A stretch of DNA of 59,545 nucleotides from Desulfofustis sp. (GCA_022340565.1 JAJDNR010000175.1:1-59545); one strand, 5' to 3'. Positions 39,158-47,826 are shown, counted from the first letter of the stretch. Numbers and translations: made by a program. The notes: generated from the letters alone by a model not told the origin.

Positions 39158-40936
39158 ATGAAGAAGAGACCGCTTCACGACCTGCGCAGTTACCTCGATC
39201 TGCTGGCAGAGGAGAACCAGCTGCTGGTCATTGAAGAGGAGGTCGACCCCTATCTCGAGATCGCCGAGATCCACCGGCGGATCATTTCCCGCCAGGGCCC
39301 GGCGCTGCTGTTCAACAACGTGAAGGGTTCTTCATTTCCGGTCGTCACCAACCTGTTCGGCACCGCCCATCGTCTCGATCTTGCCTTTGGCACGAAGCCA
39401 CAGGAATTCGTCCGTGACATCGTCCACCTGATGGAAACGATCATGCCGCCGACACCTGCAAAACTGTGGCAGAACCGCGGCCTGTTCATCGACGCCGCCC
39501 GGATCGGACTGAAGAACACGACCACAGCGCCAATCCTCGAAAACTGCCAGGTTCCGCCGCGATTGAGCAGCCTGCCGATGCTTACCTCCTGGCACAGCGA
39601 CGGCGGCCCCTTCGTCACGCTGCCCCTGGTGTACACCGAGCATCCGCACAACGGCAGCCACAACCTGGGAATGTACCGAATCCAGCGGTTCGATGATCGA
39701 ACCACAGGAATTCACTGGCAGATCCACAAGGGCGGCGGATATCACTATTTCGAAGCCGAGCAGCTCAACCGAGAGCTGCCGCTGACCCTGTTCATCGGTG
39801 GACCGCCGGCGCTGATGCTGGCGGCGATCGCGCCGCTGCCGGAGGACATTCCGGAACTGATGCTGACCTCCCTGCTGCTCGGCTCCAAACTGCCGATGGC
39901 CAAAGATCCGCGCGGCGGACACCGGCTCGTGGCCCATGCCGAGTTTGCGGTGAAGGGCGTGGTTCCCCCGAAATTGAGAAAGCCCGAAGGCCCGTTTGGG
40001 GACCACTACGGGTACAACTCGCTGCAGCACGATTATCCGGTCTTCCAGGTATCGCACCTGTACCACCGCTCCAGGGCGATCTACCCGGCTACCGTCGTCG
40101 GCCGCCCCCGCCAGGAGGACTTTTTCATCGGGGATTATCTCCAGGAACTGCTGTCGCCGCTCTTTCCGCTCGTCATGAAGGGCGTCAAGGAATTGAAAAC
40201 CTTCGGCGAAACCGGCTTTCACTGCCTGGCGGCGGCGCGGGTTTCGGACCGCTACCCCCGGGAGGCCTTCGCGTGCGGCCTGCGTATTCTCGGCGAAGGG
40301 CAGCTGTCGCTTACCAAGTTTCTGATCATCACCGACGGTCCGGTCGACATCACCGATTTCGGCAAACTCTGGACCCACATCCTCGAACGGGCCGACTGGG
40401 AGCGCGACCTGTTTGTCTTCGCCAACGTGTCCCAGGATACGCTCGATTATACCGGCCCTTCGGTGAACAAAGGATCAAAGGCGATGCTGATGGGGCTGGG
40501 GGCCGAGAAATCGAGGGACCTGCCGCGTACCTGTGCGGGCCCGCTGCCGAAGGGATGTGCGAAACCCGTCTGTTTCCTGCCCGGGACGCTCGTCGTGCAG
40601 GGCGTCGCCTACCAGGATGAGCCGGATCTGGCCGGACGGCTCGCCGGTTCGACGGAACTGCGTGACTGGCCGGTGATCATCGTGGTCGACGACAGCGACG
40701 CTGCAACCCGCTCGATGCAGGAATTTCTCTGGACCCTGTTCACCCGTTTCGAGCCGGCGGCCGATATCCATGGCTTTGCCACATCCGTCAAGCGGTATCA
40801 TGTGGGACTGACCCCGCCCATCGTCTTCGACTGCCGAATGAAACCGTGGTATACTGACGTGCTTGAAGTAGACCAGCCCACCAAACAAGTGGTCGACGAA
40901 AAGTACGACCGCATCATTCCCAGGAAATACCGTTGA
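39158..40936 (+). CDS. UbiD-family prenylated-FMN decarboxylase (menaquinone-type length)
   Basis: A 592-residue UbiD-family (de)carboxylase, which uses prenylated FMN. The characteristic KPEGPFGDHYGYN motif contains the catalytic acid E277, and ATVVGRPRQEDFFIG follows. At about 590 residues it is longer than E. coli UbiD (497) and matches the subgroup annotated as menaquinone biosynthesis decarboxylase, so a role in menaquinone (futalosine-type) synthesis is plausible but not proven. The start ATG 39158 follows the small gene by 14 bp; the frame is open from 38969, but that part is not UbiD-like. Its TGA overlaps the TTG start of the pseudouridine synthase gene. Confidence 0.9.
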   Translation: MKKRPLHDLRSYLDLLAEENQLLVIEEEVDPYLEIAEIHRRIISRQGPALLFNNVKGSSFPVVTNLFGTAHRLDLAFGTKPQEFVRDIVHLMETIMPPTPAKLWQNRGLFIDAARIGLKNTTTAPILENCQVPPRLSSLPMLTSWHSDGGPFVTLPLVYTEHPHNGSHNLGMYRIQRFDDRTTGIHWQIHKGGGYHYFEAEQLNRELPLTLFIGGPPALMLAAIAPLPEDIPELMLTSLLLGSKLPMAKDPRGGHRLVAHAEFAVKGVVPPKLRKPEGPFGDHYGYNSLQHDYPVFQVSHLYHRSRAIYPATVVGRPRQEDFFIGDYLQELLSPLFPLVMKGVKELKTFGETGFHCLAAARVSDRYPREAFACGLRILGEGQLSLTKFLIITDGPVDITDFGKLWTHILERADWERDLFVFANVSQDTLDYTGPSVNKGSKAMLMGLGAEKSRDLPRTCAGPLPKGCAKPVCFLPGTLVVQGVAYQDEPDLAGRLAGSTELRDWPVIIVVDDSDAATRSMQEFLWTLFTRFEPAADIHGFATSVKRYHVGLTPPIVFDCRMKPWYTDVLEVDQPTKQVVDEKYDRIIPRKYR

Positions 40937-41649
40937 AAGGGGCCGTCAGATTGCAGAAGTACCTTGCCGACTGCGGTATCGCCTCACGGAGGAAGGCCGA
41001 GGAACTGATCGCTTCCGGTCGAGTCAGCGTCGACGGCGCGGTGGTCACCGGGATGGGTAGCAAGATAGACCCGGCCCGCCAGGTCGTCCGATTCGATGGC
41101 GAAGTCGTCAAGCCGGACACGGACCTCATATACATTCTAATGAACAAGCCGAAGGGATACGTCACCACGCTGTCCGACCCGCAGGGCCGGCCGGTGGTCA
41201 CCTCGCTTCTGAAACAAATCGACGCCCGGGTGTTCCCGGTCGGAAGGCTCGATATCGACACCGAAGGCGCCCTGCTGCTGACCAATGACGGCGGCCTGGC
41301 ACAGAAGGTTCAGCACCCGAGCCACGAAACCAACAAGACCTACGAAGTGATCGCCAGGGGAACCGTCAAGCCAGAAACCATCGCCGCACTCGAAGCGGGA
41401 ATCGTCATCGACGGGCGAAAGACCTGGCCGGCGAAAATCTCCCGGGTCCGCCGGCAGGCCCCCTGCACCAGCCTCCAGATTACCATCCACGAGGGCCGCA
41501 AGCGCCAGGTTCGGAGGATGTTCCAGGCGGTTGGACACCCGGTCGTCAACCTGAAACGGGTCGCCTATGGGAAATTGCGGCTCGGCGGTCTGAAGAGCGG
41601 ATCCTACCGGTTTCTGGGACCCGAGGATCTGAAAAAAATATATTTGTAA
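40933..41649 (+). CDS. rluB: RluB-family 23S rRNA pseudouridine synthase
   Basis: A 238-residue pseudouridine synthase. An N-terminal S4 RNA-binding domain (about 5-50, RLQKYLADCGIASRRKAEEL) precedes the RsuA/RluB catalytic domain with aspartate D107 in PVGRLDIDTEGALLL and the motif GRKRQVRRMF. RluB converts uridine 2605 of 23S rRNA in E. coli; RluE or RsuA are less likely alternatives. The start is TTG, overlapping the UbiD-family gene stop (TTGA), so translation is probably coupled. Confidence 0.93.
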   Translation: MKGAVRLQKYLADCGIASRRKAEELIASGRVSVDGAVVTGMGSKIDPARQVVRFDGEVVKPDTDLIYILMNKPKGYVTTLSDPQGRPVVTSLLKQIDARVFPVGRLDIDTEGALLLTNDGGLAQKVQHPSHETNKTYEVIARGTVKPETIAALEAGIVIDGRKTWPAKISRVRRQAPCTSLQITIHEGRKRQVRRMFQAVGHPVVNLKRVAYGKLRLGGLKSGSYRFLGPEDLKKIYL

Positions 41650-41890
41650 TATTTCTCTTTACAAATTACAGATTAACTGATTAAATCTAGATAGTTACGT
41701 ACAGCTTGACGATGCGGGCAGAACCATTTTTCCTTGATAACCAGTTGTTTTTAATAGGAAAAATTTGCTCTTTAAGCTTGTAAATACAACCAATTGAATT
41801 TATTCTTGATTTAATTTTTCTTAAGGCAGGCCATTTGTTCGCGGAGTTGCCCCGGTGGGCATCGAGACCTTTTCCAGAAAGGAGTGTCAC
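41650..41890 (+). promoter_or_regulatory. AT-rich leader/promoter region of the HU/IHF gene
   Basis: The 241 bp between rluB and the HU/IHF gene are far more AT-rich than the rest of the window and contain several A/T tracts (for example near 41750-41770 and 41800-41822). This is the likely promoter region. A strong ribosome-binding site, AAAGGAG, precedes the ATG at 41891. I cannot choose a single -35/-10 pair. No T-rich hairpin terminator for rluB is obvious. Confidence 0.45.
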
Positions 41891-42175
41891 ATGAACAAAT
41901 CAGAACTGATTGAGGCATTGGCCCAGGACATTGGTATTCCTCATCGTGAAGCGGCAGCAATAACCAACACCGTTATCGACACCATGACCGAAGCATTGGC
42001 CCGCGGAGAAAGCATCGAAATCAGAGGATTCGGGAGTTTTGTGATCAAGCAGTACGGATCCTATGAAGGCCGAAATCCCAAGACCGGCAGAAAAATCAAA
42101 GTCAGTCCGAAAAAGCTGCCGTTTTTCAAAGTTGGAAAAGATCTGCGCGAACAAGTCAACCGGTACCGCTCTTAA
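41891..42175 (+). CDS. HU/IHF-family DNA-bending protein
   Basis: A 94-residue bacterial histone-like protein. The body signature IEIRGFGSF and the DNA-inserting arm GRNPKTGRKIKVS are both complete, with the arm proline in place. Length equals that of IHF beta (94), and the pre-arm segment QYGSYEGRNPKTG is closer to IHF than to HU, but which subunit it is cannot be settled here. A frame open from 41855 is not used because AAAGGAG directs the ATG at 41891. The stop lies three bases from the convergent rimO stop. Confidence 0.93.
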   Translation: MNKSELIEALAQDIGIPHREAAAITNTVIDTMTEALARGESIEIRGFGSFVIKQYGSYEGRNPKTGRKIKVSPKKLPFFKVGKDLREQVNRYRS

Positions 42176-42178
42176 TCT

Positions 42179-43531
42179 TCAGGAAAGATTATCCAGGGGC
42201 TTGATTATCCGGCCCACCAGATCATAGGTCTGCGCCTCGGTGATTTCCACTTCGACGATCTCACCGGGGCGCGTCTCTCCTTCATTTATCAATACGCACC
42301 CGTCGATATCAGGAGCCTGATACCTGGTTCGTCCCTCCAGCAGAAGATCCGTTTCCCGACTGATGCCTTCGATCAGCACCGGTTCGATGTGGCCGACGAA
42401 TCGCCGCAGTTTTCTCTCCGAAATCCCTGACTGAACCGCAGCGATCCGCTGCACCCGTTCCTCTTTCTCGGCATCGTCAACCTGTCCGTCCAAGTGCTCT
42501 GCAGGACTGCCTTCCTCGTTTTCATAGGCGAAGATACCGACATGATCAAGTTCGGCATCGCCAAGAAACCCTTCCACCAGGTCCACATCGTCCTCGGTTT
42601 CGCCGGGAAAGCCGAGCAGCAGGGTGGTTCGCAGCGCGACCCCGGGAATCCTGCGGCGGACCTCGGCAAGCATATCAAGAATGTCCTCACGACCGTAGCG
42701 CCGGTTCATTGCCTGTAAAATTCTCGTACTGACGTGCTGCAGCGGGATATCGAGATACGGCACGATGCGGGGGTTTCCGGCAACCAGATCGAGCAGCCCC
42801 GGGCTCAGTGTCGAAGGGTACAGATACATCAGACGGATCCAGTCGATAGCGGTCTCGTCGAGCAGCTTTTTCACCAGGTTCTCCAGGCGGGATTCGCCGT
42901 AATGGTCACGCCCGAAGGCGGTAAGATCCTGCGCCACCAGAGACAGTTCTCTGACGCCGGCGGCCTGCAGAGCGACGGCCTCGGCGATCAGATCCTCTTC
43001 ACTGCGGCTGCGCAGCCTCCCCCTGATGGTCGGGATCATGCAGTACGAGCAGCGATTGTCACACCCTTCGGTTATTTTCAGCCAAGCCCGGAAAAAAGGG
43101 GTCGAGAGCCGTCTCGGGAGGCTCGCGTTCATCAGAAACGGGGCGGGAACGGCGAGTCTTTCGTCAAGCCTGCTGTCGATCAGCGCATCGAGCAACGCCG
43201 GAACGTCGGGAACACCTTCGGTGCCGACGAACAAATCGACCTCGGCGAGCTCCGATTGGAGTTTTTCCCGGTAGCGCTGCACCAGGCAGCCGATTACCAC
43301 GAGCCGCTTATCCGGGTCCTCTGATTTGAGCTGAGCCAGTTCCAGGATTTCTTCGATGCTCTCCTCGACCGCCGGCTGAATGAAGCCGCAGGTATTGATC
43401 AGCAGGACCCGCGCCGTTTCCGGGTGGTCGACGCCATGCCACCCGGCCTTCTCGAGCAGACCGTAAACCACTTCCGAGTCAACCAGATTTTTCGGACAGC
43501 CGAGACTGACCAGATGAAAGGTTTTGATCAT
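42179..43531 (-). CDS. rimO: ribosomal protein S12 methylthiotransferase RimO
   Basis: A 450-residue radical SAM enzyme that methylthiolates an aspartate of ribosomal protein S12. The N-terminal MTTase domain has cysteines C12, C48 and C82 for the auxiliary cluster. The radical SAM triad is C157, C161 and C164 in GCDNRCSYC. A C-terminal TRAM domain starts about residue 385. ATG 43531 is two bases after the nucleoside phosphorylase stop; the frame continues upstream but is not RimO-like. Confidence 0.96.
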   Translation of the reverse strand: MIKTFHLVSLGCPKNLVDSEVVYGLLEKAGWHGVDHPETARVLLINTCGFIQPAVEESIEEILELAQLKSEDPDKRLVVIGCLVQRYREKLQSELAEVDLFVGTEGVPDVPALLDALIDSRLDERLAVPAPFLMNASLPRRLSTPFFRAWLKITEGCDNRCSYCMIPTIRGRLRSRSEEDLIAEAVALQAAGVRELSLVAQDLTAFGRDHYGESRLENLVKKLLDETAIDWIRLMYLYPSTLSPGLLDLVAGNPRIVPYLDIPLQHVSTRILQAMNRRYGREDILDMLAEVRRRIPGVALRTTLLLGFPGETEDDVDLVEGFLGDAELDHVGIFAYENEEGSPAEHLDGQVDDAEKEERVQRIAAVQSGISERKLRRFVGHIEPVLIEGISRETDLLLEGRTRYQAPDIDGCVLINEGETRPGEIVEVEITEAQTYDLVGRIIKPLDNLS

Positions 43532-43533
43532 GT

Positions 43534-44265
43534 TCAAGCCCCTTTGCTCAGACCGTATTGAATGATCTTCTCGATCAGATTCCGATTCGCCTCTTTCAGT
43601 GCCGCCTTCCCGAACCCCGGCTTCCAGCTGCCTGTCCAGAGCATATCCGATACCACGAACAGCGCCCCCAGGCCGACGGATCTGAACGATGCGACAGTGC
43701 ACAGGGCGCTGAATTCCATGTCCACCCCGACTATACCGTCTCGCTCCTGCAGCCGCAGCAGCTCGGATCTCCGTTCCCGGTAGGGCGCATCGGTGGACCA
43801 GATCGTTCCGCTCCTGGCGGTCATCGAACGGGTTTCTGCAAATTCGCGCAACTCCTCCGTCGCCGCGCTGCCCGGCTCGACCACTTCCGCCTCTGAATAG
43901 TAGCGGGAAACACCCTCTCCGCTCACGGCCCGAGTTCCGATCAGTAGATCGCCGATGGCATGAGAGGGATCCAGTGAGCCGCAGCAGCTGACCAGCCAGA
44001 TTTCCGTGACTCCCAACACCACCAGCTTTTCGAGCAGCAGCGCCGCCGCCGGGGCCCCCAGCGCCGGTCCCGCCACGCACAAACGCCGGGCGCCGTCAAC
44101 CACGATCCGGGGCCTGGCCACCTCCCACGTTTTTCCGGTAGAGCGCAGAAACACCTCAGCGGCCAGATCCGCATCAACCGGGTTGACTACCATCAGAGCC
44201 CGTCCCGGCAGCAGCTGTTCCTTTCTCCCTCTGCGGGGCTCAATGATGAGATCTTTCTCTGTCAT
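43534..44265 (-). CDS. nucleoside phosphorylase superfamily protein
   Basis: A 243-residue PNP/UDP-phosphorylase-type protein. The central SCCGSLDPSHAIGDLLI (residues about 93-110) and VDMEFSALCTVA near residue 180 are the phosphate- and ribose-binding regions of this superfamily. Substrate (uridine, purine nucleoside or methylthioadenosine) cannot be told from sequence. It precedes rimO by two bases and is probably co-transcribed with it. The 147-bp gap toward atpE (44266-44412) contains the atpE terminator. Confidence 0.85.
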   Translation of the reverse strand: MTEKDLIIEPRRGRKEQLLPGRALMVVNPVDADLAAEVFLRSTGKTWEVARPRIVVDGARRLCVAGPALGAPAAALLLEKLVVLGVTEIWLVSCCGSLDPSHAIGDLLIGTRAVSGEGVSRYYSEAEVVEPGSAATEELREFAETRSMTARSGTIWSTDAPYRERRSELLRLQERDGIVGVDMEFSALCTVASFRSVGLGALFVVSDMLWTGSWKPGFGKAALKEANRNLIEKIIQYGLSKGA

Positions 44266-44335
44266 GGCCGAAACGAACGCTCAGATTCAATGTGCGGCAG
44301 TCGGCATTATCAGACTGCCAGGCGGGCGCACAAAG

Positions 44336-44366
44336 AAAAAAGGCTACAGAAAAACTGTAGCCTTTT
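44336..44366 (-). terminator. intrinsic terminator after atpE
   Basis: GGCTACAG (44342-44349) pairs perfectly with CTGTAGCC (44355-44362) around five bases. On the minus strand it is followed by six Ts (44336-44341 read as As on the plus strand), 46 bases after the atpE stop. Four Ts on the other side could give weak plus-strand activity. Confidence 0.85.
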
Positions 44367-44412
44367 CTCATCCCTGCTGCCAGGGATATCGGTAAGTGCG
44401 CGTCTGCAGTTA

Positions 44413-44676
44413 TCAGAACCCCGCTAGAGCTTTCAACGGGTTTGCATAAAGCAGGATCAGCGAAATGACCAAACCGTAAATTGCGATTGATTCGGCAAGT
44501 GCCATGCCGAGGATCATGAAAACCATCAGTTTCGGCTGCACTTCCGGATTACGGGCAAGACCCATGGTAGCACCCTGGCCAACCGAGCCGATGCCGATAC
44601 CTGCACCAAGTCCGGCGAGGCCGATCGACAATGCAGCACCAACGCAGGTTAGAGCTAAAAAGATGTTTCCTTCCAT
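44413..44676 (-). CDS. atpE: Fo ATP synthase c subunit
   Basis: An 87-residue proteolipid with two membrane helices (about 5-38 and 51-80) around the polar loop ARNPEVQPK. The ion-binding carboxylate is E62 in ALAESIAIYG, with S63 and Y67, which also occur in sodium c-rings. However, the position equivalent to glutamine Q32 of the Ilyobacter sodium ring holds I29, so proton use seems more likely. It is the last gene of atpZ-I-B-E, followed by a strong terminator. Confidence 0.96.
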   Translation of the reverse strand: MEGNIFLALTCVGAALSIGLAGLGAGIGIGSVGQGATMGLARNPEVQPKLMVFMILGMALAESIAIYGLVISLILLYANPLKALAGF

Positions 44677-44761
44677 TGTAATTCTCCTTGTAGGTTTTTG
44701 TTTTGGCCTTCTTCCTTTACCTTATCTTAACAAATCAAACAGCGGTGAGAGAACCTGCTGA

Positions 44762-45484
44762 TCAATGGGCATGATCCTGGGCCTGACTGAAGTACACTAC
44801 CGACAGCAGAACGAATACCATTGCCTGAACGAGTGAAACAAGCACGCCGAGCAGCATGATTGGCAGCGGCGCGAAGAAGGCGCCGGCGAGCATGAACAGA
44901 ATGCCAAGCAGCGTCTCTTTAGCCATGATGTTTCCGAACAGACGAATGGACAGCGAAATAAGGCGGGCCAGGTTGCTGATCAGCTCGATCGGCAGCATCA
45001 GCGGCACCAGCCACCACATGGGTCCCATGAAATGCTTGTAGTAGCTCAGCCCGTGTTCGCGGAGGCCGATATAATGGTGGCTCAACCAGACGATGATGGT
45101 CAGTGCCAGCGTGGTGTTGAGCGATGCAGTGGGCGACATGAAACCGGGAATCAGCCCGATCAGGTTGGCGACGGCGATGTAGAGGCCGAAGGTGGCCAGC
45201 ATCGGGAAAAATTCATCGGTGAGCTTGCGTCCCATATTGTCGGCGAAAAAATTATCGAGGCCGCCGATGACGATCTCCCAGAAATTCTGGCCTTTTCCCG
45301 GAACCATCTCGAGATCGCTGACGGTCAGCTTGGCGACAAAGTACAAAAAGGCCATGACCAGCCAGGTATATGTCATGTAGGGCGCGCACAGCTGTTCGAG
45401 AAAGGTGTGCCCGACCGGGCCGTGCGGAACCGGCAGCCCAAGGGCCTCCAGAATAACGGAAATGAACAATATCGGATGTTCCAT
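44762..45484 (-). CDS. atpB: Fo ATP synthase a subunit
   Basis: A 240-residue multi-span a subunit with the ion half-channels. The essential arginine is R181 in SLSIRLFGN and the conserved ANLIGLIPGFMSPT segment lies at about 106-119. It follows atpI by ten bp and precedes atpE by 85 bp. AAGGA lies just before the ATG. Confidence 0.97.
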   Translation of the reverse strand: MEHPILFISVILEALGLPVPHGPVGHTFLEQLCAPYMTYTWLVMAFLYFVAKLTVSDLEMVPGKGQNFWEIVIGGLDNFFADNMGRKLTDEFFPMLATFGLYIAVANLIGLIPGFMSPTASLNTTLALTIIVWLSHHYIGLREHGLSYYKHFMGPMWWLVPLMLPIELISNLARLISLSIRLFGNIMAKETLLGILFMLAGAFFAPLPIMLLGVLVSLVQAMVFVLLSVVYFSQAQDHAH

Positions 45485-45494
45485 GATCCTTTTT

Positions 45495-45905
45495 CTACCT
45501 CCTCCTGAAGTAGTATCCCCACGCGGCGCCGACGGCGGAAACCGTTATGGTGAATACCACCGTTGTGAGCCCCAGAATCAGACCGAAGACATTGATACTG
45601 CTGTATTTAATCAACACCAGCAGGACCAGCCCGATCAGCAGTAACCGAAGCCAGAACTTGACGATAAGACCCTTTTTGATCTGTTTTATCTCTTGGGCCG
45701 GCTGCTCCCGTGTGGTCTCAAGGTTCTCGAAAAAACCCTCCACGTCCCGGGATGACGCCAGGAAGCTGACGATCGAGATGATCCCCCCGGCCAGCACCCC
45801 CCAGGCGAACGACCATGAACTTATCACCCATGCCCCCGCCACCAGGACGGCCAGATACAGCCAGCTCAGCGCCAGCATTCGTTTCAGGGACAGCCTGTCT
45901 TCCAC
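45495..45905 (-). CDS. atpI: AtpI-like ATP synthase assembly protein
   Basis: A 136-residue protein with four predicted membrane helices (about 8-28, 32-50, 82-100 and 105-128) and a polar loop between the second and third. This is the AtpI family, which helps assemble the c-ring. Its place directly upstream of atpB, after atpZ, matches many bacteria with a split atp operon. Confidence 0.88.
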   Translation of the reverse strand: MEDRLSLKRMLALSWLYLAVLVAGAWVISSWSFAWGVLAGGIISIVSFLASSRDVEGFFENLETTREQPAQEIKQIKKGLIVKFWLRLLLIGLVLLVLIKYSSINVFGLILGLTTVVFTITVSAVGAAWGYYFRRR

Positions 45906-45907
45906 CG

Positions 45908-46174
45908 CTACTGGTCCGTTTTGTCCGTCTCGTTATTATCCTTCTCCAGATTCTTGCTCGCTCTCCAGAGAACCTCGAACAGACTCTTGAACCCGGCAAC
46001 GATGCCGAATGCCAGCCCGATAAAGGTGAACCACGGAGCCGTTCGACCATCGAAGACCTTCTGGTCGATCAGAATCCCTCCACCCATACCGATGAAAATC
46101 GAAGCGACGAAGGTGATACCGATGTGACCATAATGCCCGATAAGAAACATCATTTCTTTCTTGAAATCGGACAT
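45908..46174 (-). CDS. atpZ: AtpZ-like ATP synthase-associated membrane protein
   Basis: An 88-residue two-helix protein (about 12-33 and 47-66). Glycine-rich GMGGGILIDQK and PWFTFIGLAFGIVAGFKSL are the family signature. AtpZ has been linked to Mg/Ca transport and, with AtpI, to ATP synthase assembly. The ATG at 46174 with GGTGA upstream is preferred over a TTG six codons earlier. It leads the four-gene cluster atpZ-I-B-E. Confidence 0.85.
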   Translation of the reverse strand: MSDFKKEMMFLIGHYGHIGITFVASIFIGMGGGILIDQKVFDGRTAPWFTFIGLAFGIVAGFKSLFEVLWRASKNLEKDNNETDKTDQ

Positions 46175-46225
46175 CTCGATCACCGCGTCCAAACGCTCAC
46201 ATTCGTCCTATCAATTCCAAAGCGT

Positions 46226-46254
46226 TTGGTATCACGCTCCCTGTGCAAAGTCAA
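46226..46254 (-). promoter_or_regulatory. candidate promoter for atpZIBE
   Basis: On the minus strand TTGACT (46249-46254) is followed by 17 bases and TACCAA (46226-46231). The -35 box is strong, the -10 weak. The position, 52 bp upstream of atpZ and just past the hemL stop, fits a separate start for this cluster. Confidence 0.35.
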
Positions 46255-46262
46255 CGTATTTT

Positions 46263-47555
46263 TTACTTTTCCGCCAATTTTTTGAATGACCATTCAGTCA
46301 TTTCCGCCAGCCTTTCCAGGTCTTTCGCAGTGTGCGCCGAGGAGATGAATGCGACCTCGAATTGCGACGGCGCCAGATAGATCCCCCGAGACAGCAGATT
46401 GCGGAAATGTTCACCGTATTGCGCGGTGTCTGCCGACATCGCAGATTCGAAATCGACCACCTTTTGGCCGGTGAAAAAGCAGGTCATCAGCGACCCGACA
46501 TGATTGAGCTGTACGTCGATCCCGGAACGCTCGCCGATCTCCTTCAAACGGCCGGCGCAAGAGGCTGATTTGTCATTTAGCTCCTCATAGAAGCCCGGCC
46601 GCTGCAGGAGCTTCAGGGTTGCGATCCCGGCGGCCATGGCCAGCGGATTGCCGGACAGTGTCCCCGCCTGATATACCGGTCCGTCCGGAGCGATCTGGTC
46701 CATGATCTCGCGCTTGCCGCCGTACGCTCCCACCGGCAACCCGCCACCGATGATTTTACCGAGGCAGGTCAGGTCCGGAGTGATGGAAAAATACTCCTGG
46801 GCGCCGCCATAGGCCAATCTGAACCCGGTAATCACCTCATCGAAGATCAGCACGATCGAACGCTCTTCGGTCAGCGCGCGAATCCGCTCCAGGAAGCCGC
46901 GATCCGGCACCACGCAGCCCATGTTTCCGGCTACCGGCTCGAGAATGACGCAGGCGATGTCGAGACGGTCGTCGCCCAGGGTTTTTTCCAGCGTGTCAAC
47001 ATCGTTGTAGGGGATGGATACGGTGTTCCTGACGATGTCTTCAGGTACTCCGGGGCTGCCGGGAATACCCAGGGTGGCGATCCCCGAGCCGGCCTTGACG
47101 AGGAACGAATCGGCATGCCCATGGTAGCAGCCGTTGAATTTGACGACCACGTTTCTGCCGGTGTATCCTCTGGCCAGCCTGATGGCGCTCATGGTCGCTT
47201 CGGTCCCGGAATTCACGAAGCGGACCTTTTCGATCGACGGTACCGCCTCCACGACCATATCGGCCAGGCTGATCTCCGCGGGGGTAGGCGCCCCGAAACT
47301 GGTGCCGCTCTCCGCAGTCCGTTTGACCGCCGCAACGATGTCCGGGTGGGCATGGCCGCATATCATCGGTCCCCAGGAGCAGACGAAGTCGATATACTCG
47401 TTGCCGTCCACATCGGTGATCGTCGCACCGCCGGCCCGTTGGATGAACAGGGGATCACAGCCCACCGACCGGCAGGCCCTGACGGGGCTGTTGACTCCGC
47501 CGGGAATCACCCTGCGGGCACGTTCAAACATCTGCTGTGACTGCTTATTATTCAT
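46263..47555 (-). CDS. hemL: glutamate-1-semialdehyde 2,1-aminomutase
   Basis: A 430-residue PLP enzyme converting glutamate-1-semialdehyde to 5-aminolevulinate, the C5 route to heme, siroheme and other tetrapyrroles. The PLP lysine is K267 in CLGKIIGGGLPVGAYGG; the phosphate-binding NSGTEATMSAIRLARG and the substrate loop GNPLAMAAG are intact. hemA is not in the window. It has its own promoter (next entry). Confidence 0.97.
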   Translation of the reverse strand: MNNKQSQQMFERARRVIPGGVNSPVRACRSVGCDPLFIQRAGGATITDVDGNEYIDFVCSWGPMICGHAHPDIVAAVKRTAESGTSFGAPTPAEISLADMVVEAVPSIEKVRFVNSGTEATMSAIRLARGYTGRNVVVKFNGCYHGHADSFLVKAGSGIATLGIPGSPGVPEDIVRNTVSIPYNDVDTLEKTLGDDRLDIACVILEPVAGNMGCVVPDRGFLERIRALTEERSIVLIFDEVITGFRLAYGGAQEYFSITPDLTCLGKIIGGGLPVGAYGGKREIMDQIAPDGPVYQAGTLSGNPLAMAAGIATLKLLQRPGFYEELNDKSASCAGRLKEIGERSGIDVQLNHVGSLMTCFFTGQKVVDFESAMSADTAQYGEHFRNLLSRGIYLAPSQFEVAFISSAHTAKDLERLAEMTEWSFKKLAEK

Positions 47556-47643
47556 GTTGGCATCTCCATTCTGGTAAAGGATCGGACAGCAGGACCACGT
47601 CCGCCTCGATGCGGCCCTGATCGCATCAGTTCCAGGGGTAATT

Positions 47644-47668
47644 CCCGGGCTCCAGGCGATCGCCCGGG
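47644..47668 (-). other. hairpin at the predicted 5' end of the hemL mRNA
   Basis: CCCGGGC (47644-47650) pairs with GCCCGGG (47662-47668), a 7-bp all-G/C stem with an 11-base loop. It begins about six bases downstream of the hemL -10 box, that is at the expected transcription start. It might stabilise the 5' end or affect expression. The rest of the leader (47556-47643) shows no known riboswitch. Confidence 0.45.
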
Positions 47669-47673
47669 GTGGT

Positions 47674-47703
47674 ACTATAGCATGGGCTACTTTTCCGTGT
47701 CAA
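47674..47703 (-). promoter_or_regulatory. strong sigma70 promoter for hemL
   Basis: A perfect TTGACA (47698-47703) with 18 bases to TATAGT (47674-47679) on the minus strand, about 110 bp upstream of the hemL ATG. This is the best promoter match in the window. Confidence 0.7.
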
Positions 47704-47797
47704 ACCTCTCAGCACCTCTTGATCTTTGGAGTTTCATGCACACTGTAGAAGACCGATAGAGGGTTGGAACGGGGCGCGGCAGCATCCAGTTTTTTTC

Positions 47798-47826
47798 TTG
47801 TCAGGGAACAGGTCAAAAGGTAAACT
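47798..47826 (+). promoter_or_regulatory. candidate sigma70 promoter for trxA
   Basis: TTGTCA (47798-47803), 17 bases, TAAACT (47821-47826), about 80 bp before the trxA ATG. The trxA ribosome-binding site (AAGGAG) lies close to the start codon. The remainder of the hemL-trxA spacer (47704-47797) shows no other feature. Confidence 0.45.
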
